From Globisporangium splendens (Eukaryota > Oomycota > Peronosporomycetes > Pythiales > Pythiaceae): 64,000 bases of DNA. This document shows, piece by piece, positions 22,948 to 31,771 of the stretch (position 1 is its first letter; every line of letters starts with the position of its first letter). Position numbers and translations under genes: made by a program. The stretch covers positions 459,197 to 523,196 of the forward strand of contig VFIW01000023.1 of the NCBI GenBank assembly GCA_006386115.1, given 5' to 3'. Below the pieces are notes generated by a model. That model had not been told where the DNA came from. It made no database searches and was given only the letters and a program-made list of their open reading frames with translations.

Positions 22948-23187
22948 ATGGTGAATCGGCTGTTTGCAATGCGGTAAATTGAATTGTGAATGCTTGAATC
23001 ACGCTAGAACAGCTAAACGAATGCAGCTACAGCACAACTTCTTGCTTCTCTCCTTGTGCGAGCTACTGACATGCATGGCAATGACTCACTACTGCAAATG
23101 AGCAATTACCGGAGGTGACAAATTACGACTTTACTTCAACTTCAAGTCCCACGATGCCGTGAGCTTGTCTGAACTTGAAACTTGACA
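22948..23187 (-). repeat. Gypsy-1b 5' LTR
   Basis: A 240-bp repeat matching 18052-18291 by eye. It is followed by CCCTAT and the return of LINE-A ORF2. Confidence 0.92.
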
Positions 23188-24304
23188 CCCTATGAGCCCA
23201 GAGAACGTGATAATGTACGTTGGTGTTACGAGCACTTCAAGTCGACAATTGTGCAGACTCAATGGGACGGCGATGTGTTCCAGATCGACCTCAGCTCTAA
23301 AATGTCTGACGGGCTTCCAGGTATCATCGCTGAAGGACGAAAGCTACGTGGGACATTCTGTGCAGAATGGCTGCCATACATGACCTCGACTGCAGATGGG
23401 TGGCTTCTTGATTCCAACGGCTCCCCTCACAAGCTTGCTCACACATCATTATCAGTTGGAACAGCACAACTGGGTGACATACTTCGATGGGAGTGGATAA
23501 GACCAGGAGTGCTTAACTTCATCCCAACATGTGGAATCTCCGGATTCTCCCAGCCGTCTATTCGAGCGCTCGAGCGGTTATGTGCTGCGTTGGTATCCAA
23601 CTTCCCACAGCTTCTGTATCGGCCACAGCAAACAAATGTGCTTCGGCTGTACAACGGGCAACGTCATTACAACCACGAATGGCATCTGCACACCAGTGAA
23701 GCAACTCGGACCCACGTCGACACGACCCTAGTCAAAGCTACGCATACAGTTCACTCTGCAACGGACTGTGACGTCATGGCAACAAGAGACTTGAACGGGC
23801 AGAAGGTGTCGTTCCATGCACATCCGCGTTTCACAAGAATCACGCAACTATGGGGTGGCAACGGACGATATAATACGACCAGATCTTTCTATCGGCAACA
23901 AGTTGCAGCAACGAGGACACAAATTGGCAAAGATACTCGAGAGATGCAGCAGTCAACAGAGCTGTCCATACAGCAGGATCTCTGTGGCCAGGACTGCAAT
24001 TAATCCAATGGAGCGAATTACACAACATCCCAGGGATTACAGTTTATACGGTCCAGACTCTTCTCCGGCTGAAAGCCAACCCACTCTCCATGTGGAACTA
24101 GGAGAAAGCTGATCTATCCTGCTCGAATCCCGAATGTTCCCAAGTTGTCCAATCTTCTGTTCAACATCTATTCTGGGAGTGTCCGAAAGCCAAACTCGTG
24201 TGGGACTACTTTTATGCGCTATGGGCGAAGATCGGAATCACTCCTGGTCACGACCCCGCAATCTGGATCTTCAGTCTGGATCTACCAGATACTCCAAGGC
24301 ATGC
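23188..24304 (+). pseudogene. LINE-A ORF2, region between RT and RNase H (copy A2, continued)
   Basis: ORF2 continues after Gypsy-1b. A 2-bp insertion (GAGAGATG in place of GAGATG) near 23940 shifts the frame, and the TAG shared with copy A1 follows near 24101. About 17 differences from A1 over 1.1 kb are visible. The frame ends at the VNTR retroposon. RNase H is missing. Confidence 0.86.
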
Positions 24305-24851
24305 GAGATGAGATGATAAGAAATCTATTGAACGTAAAGTTTAAGATTTCCCGGGGAAGAGAATTGGTAGATTCTCAGCTATCATATCCTGCCGTAACAC
24401 AAGCATTCTCACACTTGCGTCCGGGGTTTTCGTAATTTTCTAGTTTTTATGTCATTTATTTTCTTCGTGTGGGCGCATCGTCACTTGTGGGTTTCATTGC
24501 GAGGGGTCTTGGTGCGGCAGAGCCGGTTGGCTTTGTCACGGGGGTCTTGAGCTGCGCGGTGTGGTGGCCGCAGACAGCGGGGGGTCTTGAGCTGCGCGGT
24601 GTGGTGGCCGCAAACAGCGGGGGGTCTTGTGCTGCGTCGCTTGTTAGCGACGTTGCCGGTTCATTGTGCTGCGTGACGATTGGTCACGTACAGCGGGTCA
24701 GTAGTCGTGCTCAAATTGGTCGTGCATTCCATTCCTCACCACACCAGGGCCTCCAAGAAGGAGGGATTCTCTCCCTGTGATGGGCCGGCCCAAACTGGAC
24801 CGCTGAGGCTGGAACTGGACCGCTTGTGCTTGACTTGGAATATTGGAGAAT
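24305..24851 (-). mobile_element. VNTR retroposon, second copy
   Basis: The same element, site and 17-bp target duplication (24288-24304 and 24852-24868) as 9201-9867. It is 547 bp instead of 667, exactly three 40-bp units shorter. The sequence outside the array appears unchanged. It came with the unit duplication and not from a new insertion. Confidence 0.87.
24545..24624. repeat. VNTR: two 40-bp tandem units
   Basis: Two complete units (24545-24584 and 24585-24624), followed by the same partial unit as in the first copy. The array has expanded or contracted since the tandem duplication. Confidence 0.93.
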
Positions 24852-24933
24852 GATACTCCAAGGCATGCATGGCCATTGTGAATTTTGCGGTCTACCCCAC
24901 AGATTACGCAATACCAAGCCCCAAGACTCAAGC

Positions 24934-26915
24934 GAGAGAAGGTAATTCTATTTAACTTATGATCTACATATAGTTTAAGAATTCCTGAGTCTCATTAACA
25001 CTGCTGACAGTGAGGTGTTTCTAAGTTTTGACGGTGTGGCACCGATATCATTGTCGAGTAGAACTGCGACCTGGGACATAAGAATTTGATCGTTCCCCCG
25101 CGATTCGTCGGTGAGTATCTTCGCACTCTTGGAGTTCATTGCCATGTTGGCGAGAAGATCGGTCATTTTGTTTGGTTCTCGTTTTGTGTGATTCCAGGAG
25201 GTCCACGCAAAGTTGGCGATGATTTGATTTACCCGAACTGCTAGTGGCTGCAACTTGGTCTGGCGTATTGAGGCGAACCCGTTCTGGGCTGCGATAATCA
25301 TTTGGCTGTCTCCGAAGACTTCCAACTTGACTTCATAGTGCTGTAGGTAGTGTGCACTGTATGCCAGACCATCTTTCAGTGCGCTGTATTCGCACCAATT
25401 GTTCGTGACTTCTGGTCCCATGTACGCATAGCCGCATGCTTTGAGTTCCCATCGATTGGTGCGTTCATTCAGGAAGATGAGTGCCCAACCACTGCCTCCT
25501 GGACCTGGGTTGCCGCGTGCACCTCCATCGAAATACAAACGCGCTGTCGCCCATGCTTCCAGTTGGCGCGACAAGTCTTGTCTCTCCAGTACGCTGAGCA
25601 GTTGGCTCAGGCAAGTTGCATTGATCTTTTCTCCTTGGAGCGTTCTCATCCGATGAGCCACAGCTCGCACTTGCATCACACACGCCATCCACACACGCTT
25701 GGTGCTTTCTTCGATAGCAACGTGTTGCCGTTCATGCACTATTTCCACTCTCGTTCTCCACAGCAATACTGGGATGCTTGATGTGACTATAAACCACAGT
25801 TTCTGTAGTGCTGTCGAGTGTTCTGGAGTAATGAACCCGAAGCTCTTTTCCAATTCCCGGAGCAAAGATCGTTGACCTGGCGGGGCTGTGCGGCTAGCAA
25901 TATGAGGCAGGAAGAGATTGAGTGCTTGCTCCGTCAATGTTCGGCTCATTCATCGTCCGAGGAAGACCGTCCACGCGGCTTGTGCTCGCTTGCAACTCCA
26001 GACTATGTGTGAGATAGTTTCTTTTGTTTCCCCACATCCGGCATTGCTTGGACACGCCGAAGACTCGATCCTTCCCGGATGGAACAGGTTGAGCTGCATC
26101 GTAGAAATCCGGTATGTCGTCCACATCTGATACGGTGTAAGACATCCTCGTTGCTTCCATAGATCTGCTGGTAGCCGATACTGCACATGACTGTACCACT
26201 GATCCGTTTTCGCGACTTCGTTGAGCTTGTCTACGAGTACTCCGAGACCTTGATACAGCTTGCTGTGCAGCCTCCGTGTTCTTGCTCGGTCAATTGTCTT
26301 CTGGATGCTGTTTGGGGGAGTACGCTCATGCACCAGCCACGGACAGTGCGTCGTGAGCGGGTGAGGTTTGAATGTCCACCCTACAGTTTTTATTTCTTCT
26401 TCGATCATTGCAACGTCTTGTTGGCAAGTAGCATCCCCGGTCCAGTCGGTCACTGTCCAGAGAACTCCGTTTGCTTGCCGTTGCATCTGAATGTAGTCCG
26501 TGTGGCTCCTCTCCGACCCTGGCACCGCGATGATGGTTCCCATGCCGTTGCTGATCCACTTGTACTCTCGTTTTGTGGGTTTCCTGCTCCACGGCTCCTG
26601 CTGACTGATTAGCTGGTTGCCTGCATCGATTTCTGTCTCCGGTGAGCATAGAATGATGCTGGTTACGAGTTTTCGCAGGACGGCCCTTCGTTTGGACGTG
26701 AGAGTCGCCGTCATGGTTGGTAGCCGCACGGAGAACACTCGCTCTTCTTCCCGTCTCACGTTGAAGCTGGCCAAATTGCATTCTTTCAGGAAAGAAACCG
26801 TTTTGACCGTGTACTGCTCGCCTTGACTGTCGATTATCCAGGGGTTGTCGTTCCACTGAAAGGATGGCCAGAACGCTCGAGTCTCTTCCGATAGCTGATG
26901 AATCGTCTGCTCAGG
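24934..26915 (-). mobile_element. LINE-B 5'-truncated insertion in the LINE-A 5' UTR (A3 only)
   Basis: This 1982-bp minus-strand insertion is flanked by a 16-bp target duplication GCCCCAAGACTCAAGC (24918-24933 and 26916-26931). The intact empty site is visible in copy A2 at 9934-9949. The 3' end has the same TAAATAGAATTACCTTCTCTC tail as the other LINE-B copies. It extends further toward the 5' side than the other two copies, so it shows more of ORF2. Confidence 0.93.
24975..26915 (-). pseudogene. LINE-B ORF2 C-terminal half with zinc motif and RNase H
   Basis: About 645 codons of LINE-B ORF2, downstream of the RT core. Reading from 26915, the linker region is followed by a CCHC-like motif (CPSNAGC...H-X4-C) near 26040-25985. 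An in-frame TGA near 25952 is immediately followed by ATG. RNase H follows, with FDGGARGNPGPGG near 25520, CEYSALKDGL near 25390, FGDSQMII near 25305 and the C-terminal NKMTDLLAN near 25160. Catalytic acidic residues are kept. Apart from the one stop the frame is open. The RT and endonuclease parts were never copied at this locus. Confidence 0.87.
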
Positions 26916-26993
26916 GCCCCAAGACTCAAGCAAGAACCAATCAAGAGCCAGCGTCCCATCCTCAGTAACCAGCTGTTTTCGGAGTTTCGACCA

Positions 26994-27139
26994 ATGACGG
27001 AGCCTCCTCCTGAACAGCCTCCTGATGGTGGTGGTACGAATTCCGCATTTTCTGGTTGGGATCCCCATCGCGTTGAAGAAATAAAAAGAGGTATGATGGG
27101 CCAGACACCGCCTCAGCCTGATGCTGCTCACCCAGAGAA
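26994..27139 (+). pseudogene. LINE-A ORF1, N-terminal 49 codons (copy A3)
   Basis: ATG 26994 starts the same MTEPPPEQPPDGGG lead as in A2. LINE-B interrupts the frame at 27140, after the target sequence CTGCTCACCCAGAGAA (27124-27139). Removal of 27140-28113 joins it in frame to 28114. Confidence 0.87.
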
Positions 27140-28051
27140 TCCCCGCCAGGTCAACGATCTTTGCTCCGGGAATTGGAAAAGCGCTTCGGGTTCATTACTC
27201 CGGAACACTCGACAGCACTACAGAAACTCTGGTTTATCGTCACATCAAGCATCCCAGTATTGCTATGGAGAACGAGAGTGGAAATAGTGCATGAACAGCA
27301 ACCCATCACTATCGAAGAAAGCACCCAGTGTGTGTGGACAGCGTGTGTGATGCAAGTACGAGCTGTGGCTCATCGGATGAGAACGCTCAAAGGAGAAAAG
27401 ATCAATGCAACGTGCCTGAGCCAACTGCTCAGCGTACTGGAGAGACAAGACTTGTCGCGGCAACTTGAAGCGTGGGCGACAGCGCGTTTGTATTTCGATG
27501 GAGGGGCACGCGGCAACCCAGGTCCAGGAGGCAGCGGATGGGGACTCATCTTCCTGAATGAACGCAGCAATCGATGGGAACTCAAAGCATACGGCTATGC
27601 GTACATGGGACCAGAAGTCACGAACAACAGGTGCGAATACAGCGCGCTGAAAGATGGCCTGGCATACAGTGCACACTACCTACAGCACTATGAAGTCAAG
27701 TTGGAAGTCTTCGGAGATAGCCAAATGATTATCGCATCCCAGAACGGGTTCTCCTCAATACGCCAGACCAAGTTGCAGCCACTAGCAGTTCGGGTAAACC
27801 AAATCATCGCCAACTTTGCGTGGACCTCCTGGAATCACACAAAACGAGAACAAAACAAAATGGCCGATCTTCTCGCCAACGTGGCAATGAACTCCAAGAA
27901 TGCGAAGATACTCACCGACGAATCGCGGGGGAACGATCAAATTCTTATGTCCCAAGTCGCAGCTCTACTCGACAATGATATCGGTGCCACACCGTCAAAA
28001 CTTAGAAACACCTCACTCTCAGCAGTGTTAATGAGACTCAGGAATTCTTAA
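27140..28051 (+). pseudogene. LINE-B ORF2 C-terminus with RNase H (copy in A3)
   Basis: A fragment of about 300 codons equivalent to 10158-11069, open throughout from the truncation point to the stop at 28051. It keeps the usual NNRCEY around the catalytic glutamate, where the A2 copy reads NNWCEY. RNase H motifs FDGGARGNPGPGG, FGDSQMII and NKMADLLANVA are all present. It lacks RT and endonuclease and has no promoter of its own, so it is not an independent gene. Confidence 0.88.
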
Positions 28052-28097
28052 ACTATATGTAGATCATAAGTTAAATAGAATTACCTTCTCTCTCTCT
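27140..28097 (+). mobile_element. LINE-B insertion in LINE-A ORF1 (copy A3)
   Basis: Same site, same 5' truncation point and same 16-bp duplication (27124-27139 and 28098-28113) as the copy at 10158. It is therefore one ancestral insertion, inherited by both LINE-A copies. The CT tail is slightly shorter here. Confidence 0.92.
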
Positions 28098-28113
28098 CTG
28101 CTCACCCAGAGAA

Positions 28114-31100
28114 CAACACTCGGACTGATGCCGCGGTGCGTGAAGCGCGTCATCGTGCATGGGTTCAGCGATTGACCAAGATCGCTACACGTCCATGGAA
28201 GACTAAACCCGATGATGACCTACGGAAGATGGTGCCGGCCGAAGAAGAAGCATTGAATGCCTGGATAATGGGTGCTCTCGTCTTAGACGCGCCTCCTGCA
28301 TTCCTCGCTTGTACCCACACTTTCCTCCAACGCATGGCCTATGTCAAATTCTTTGAAGACTGCCTCGAAGGCACAGTCGTTGCTGTGGTCCCTCCGCGCA
28401 TCTTGATGCCTGAACACATCTCGGAAAAGACAATTCTTATGCAATTACTTGCATCCGAGCCAGCCGGCTCTGCAGGTTATAAGAATCTGTGCGAGTGGAT
28501 TCAGAATGTCAAGCGTTTGTACTACACTGCGGCGACTCGGCGTTTAACCTTCACTGTCAAGGAGCAGTCCATTGCAACGAAATGGCATAGACGGGAAATC
28601 AAACTTCGTAATGAAAAACTCGTTCTCCTCAGCACCGCCAAGCTCGAGGAAGAAGATGATCGATGTGACATTGACAATATTATCCCCCACCAAGCTGATG
28701 TGCTACAATACCAAGTCCGTGTTGTAGCTTCTGGCTTAGGCAATGACGTTGTCGGCCAACTGATAGCATTGAGCACCGAATGTGAAGTCGTGTCCATTGC
28801 GCGCGCGCCGCGAGCACGGGATGGCGCATACGACTCTAATTTCTGGGTCGTTATCTTCAACTCCGAAGAATGTCCCCCTCAGCTCAAAGATGTCACCCAC
28901 ATCTCTGCTAAAGGGTTCTCAATCTTCGTTCATCATCATCAGCGGTACAGCCGAATCCCTTGCTTTCAGTGCTTCGACCCCTCGCACCCAAAAAGCAAAT
29001 GTACTCGAGCTCCTGGAGATTGTCAGATGCAATTTCATCGCGACTTCGAACCAGAAATCAAGCAAGCAAAGGAAATGTCGAAATTTGAGCTGCAGCACAT
29101 GTCTCTTGAAGTCCGACAAAAGTATAATGGCAATCTCTCCAATAGTTTGGGCAAAGTCATGGCCAACCTGAAGACCAAGGCAACTGAGAAAGCGCTGCTC
29201 TCTGAGATGCTCCAGCCTGCTGACTCGAGTAGCAGCACCGGCTCTGCAGCAGTGGCAGCAGCAGTCAATTCTGCAACAGACGCTCAATCGGTTACGCCGT
29301 TGGAGGCAGAATGGTTCGATCCAGCCAACCTCAAGAAACAGAAGGGGGCGATGAAATCCACGATTTCAACCTCAGCGACCACACCAGTGAAGAGTTCACC
29401 GGCGTCGAAAGGGCAACCCCATCCAGCTTCGGACGTGGCATCAGCTGGTAGACGAGCGCCAAAAGGCGGAATCTTAAAGGCTGCTCCGAAGCTGACTTCT
29501 GTTTTCTGCACATCTCCTGGAACAGTAGCCAGCTCTGGTAGCATTGGTACCGGGTCTCCAGAGACAAGTGTCAAGGCTTCTAACGGCCAGAGCAACCGCA
29601 AGGCTCTCCAGGCTCGAAAGAAGCGCGAACTTGAACTTGAGGCCGTTCTGGCTGGGAAGCTTTCTTCAGCTGATTCTGTGCTTGATGGAGTACAAGCAAA
29701 CTCCACTCAAGCGAAGCAAAAGATTGCTATCGACGCCCGCTTAAGCGCTGCTCAGGCAACATTAGACATTGCCAAGGAGCATCTGTCCAAAGCGTCTTCC
29801 GCGCACACCGCAGCTGTTGCAGCGGCTGCGACTGCAAAACGCAAATTCCATGACGTTTCAGCCAAGGCGCACAGTTTTGCTCTCGATCGAGACGAACACA
29901 AGGAGGCAGACACCAGTGGTCGTGATGAGGAATCTTCATCTGCGAATCGTGAAGCTGGACAGTTCCAACGTCAGATTGAATTGCTTGATTTGCAGCAACG
30001 CGTGACAGCAAAAGAAGCAGCAGCCGCATCTCTGATCCTCCAGGAGGCCAAGAACGCCAAAAATCGAGCGAAAAAGCAACTTGATTTACTCAAGAAGCGA
30101 GTCAAAGCTAAGAATTTGGGTCCCAAGGATGGCGATCAGCATGCTGGGAACAAGGCTTCTACGACAGCTGCTTCAGGATCATCTCCCGCTGAGAATACCG
30201 AAAGCCAAGGAGATCAAGACCTTGCTTATACGAAACTCAGGGAGTTTGTCAAAGCTCATGTCGTCCACGAGCACAGTCCCACTGCGCAGACTCAAGACGA
30301 GGAGCAAGCAAGAATGAACCAGCCCAGCTCGAAGTCATTTCCCTCAGCGTCTAGAGATAATGGTTCGGCAAACCAGCAACCATCATCGGAGCCATCAGCT
30401 GACACCACCTCTGGGTACTCTGAAGATCCCTCGCACTTCGATGTCACGATGTCCTTGGCGGATTCCACGTCGATGGACTCCACAATGCACCTGCAAGATC
30501 TGACGGGAGGTGCTGTGACCCCGCCAAATGGTCAAGCCACTCTCCCTCTGCCAGCAGAGGTGACTAAAGCCTTTCACCAGGAAATGCGCAGTCAAAATGG
30601 TACCGAGGACGCAGGCAACGGTGCTCCCTCGATGAACCAGCCAACTCCAGGTAGCGCTGGCCAAGATTTTGGACACATTGACTCTGCTGAATCTCGAGAT
30701 ACAGACCCAAGAAGTGTCTTTGGCTCCGGGCCAGAAATCAATGCGGCGATGGGTAGTGGACTAGGTACAGGGTCGACGGATGATGAACATCGATTCCAGG
30801 AACCGGAGCGAGAACCAGACTCCCACTCTCATACGTTAAATCGGCCACGGGCACGAAAGATCCCAGAACTTGCGTCCTCAGTTTAAAAAGCAGCGGCTTC
30901 AACGACACCAAGCCAATCCGAGGCCAGTCAAGAGTCAACCTTTTCCAATGACAGTGAAAGCGGCGAATTTGAGACGCCTCCTTCCTCACCGTCTCACTCT
31001 GTCCAGGACGATGGGCAAGTACGCAAGTCTCTGGTTGGACGATTGGTTGGATCGAAAGAGGAGCTCGAACAATTGACGGCTGCTGAACAAGCCCTTCGAA

Positions 31101-31771
31101 GACAGCATTTTCGTGCAAACAACAAAGCCATGCACGACTGGACCACGGCGACTCGACAAAATCGAAGATTCAGCTTGCCTTCAGTTGATCCAAGCGACGT
31201 CTCCAAATTGACTGGATGGATTCCCAGTCACGTGGATGCTCTAAGTGCGCTCATTTGCGCACTGCCTTTTCCACTGGAGGTCTTGCGCATGTTCCCAGTG
31301 AAAAAGCTCCTTGATTTTGGGCACAGCATAAACAGTCAAGCTCAACGCGCATTAATCCGGCATCACTCAGCTAACGGTGCAGTTAGCGCGCAAGTGCGAG
31401 CCTTTTGTAAGAAATGGGCATCGGCTGTTGACGCCTGTCCGCAAGGCTCCGCTCGTTGGTCCATGACGGACAACATCAAGCAGTGGAACAGACTTGAAAA
31501 GCTAGATGATAGCCTATTGACCGCGACCGTCTCGCGACCCATCGATCCAGATAAATGGGCAATTCTCAATGTGATAAGTCTTCTACTGCCAAGCATGTTC
31601 CCCAAGCACGAAGCCGTTGGTCACGTTATGCCTGAAACCCGAGCTGAAGAATATTGGCGTTCGTCTTCTCTTCAATCAGCAATTGATGTGATTGTGGGCA
31701 CGACGACGTCATGGTCGCTATTGGCGCACCAGCATGAGCTGGAGGTCCAACAGCGGCACAATCAGAACTAA
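28114..31771 (+). pseudogene. LINE-A ORF1, main part (copy A3)
   Basis: The best-preserved ORF1 body. It has one uninterrupted frame to a TAA at 30884-30886, a single T to A change against copy A2 (TTA Leu to TAA). The same frame then continues open to the natural stop at 31769-31771. Spliced with its first 49 codons the protein would be about 1267 aa. A zinc knuckle C-X2-C-X4-H-X4-C lies near 28970 (residue about 334), a probable coiled coil rich in Ala, Lys, Glu and Gln at about 545-715, an acidic Ser/Gln-rich linker, and a conserved hydrophobic C-terminal region at about 1025-1210. This is much longer than typical L1 ORF1 proteins. ORF1 proteins bind element RNA, and here that role is inferred. 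Confidence 0.88.

Larger units (their letters stand above)
18052..23187 (-). mobile_element. Gypsy-1b, full-length Ty3/gypsy LTR retrotransposon
   Basis: This copy sits at exactly the same LINE-A position as Gypsy-1a, with the same CCCTAT duplication (18046-18051 and 23188-23193), so it arose by duplication or conversion of that locus and not by a second insertion. LTRs are 18052-18291 and 22948-23187. Translations in all frames match those of Gypsy-1a, which implies an identical or almost identical 5.1-kb sequence. Confidence 0.95.
9889..24872 (+). mobile_element. LINE-A copy A2 (tandem unit, 3'-truncated, with nested insertions)
   Basis: This LINE-A element begins at about 9889-9891 (ATTGTGAATTTTGCGG). 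The same start occurs next to unrelated DNA at 41203 and 55183, which supports it as the true 5' end. The 5' UTR of about 120 bp precedes the ORF1 start at 10012. ORF1 is interrupted by LINE-B (10158-11133 including one target copy), ORF2 by Gypsy-1b (18052-23187) and a VNTR retroposon (24305-24851). The body ends at the same GCATGG as A1 and is fused to the 5' end of A3. The arrangement defines a head-to-tail unit of about 15.0 kb. Confidence 0.88.

Noticed and set aside
25950..27131. A long minus-strand frame that reads continuously from LINE-B across 26916 into LINE-A 5' sequence
   Set aside because: The junction is marked by a 16-bp target duplication and the empty site exists in A2. The part beyond 26915 is antisense to the LINE-A 5' UTR and ORF1 start, so continuity is chance.
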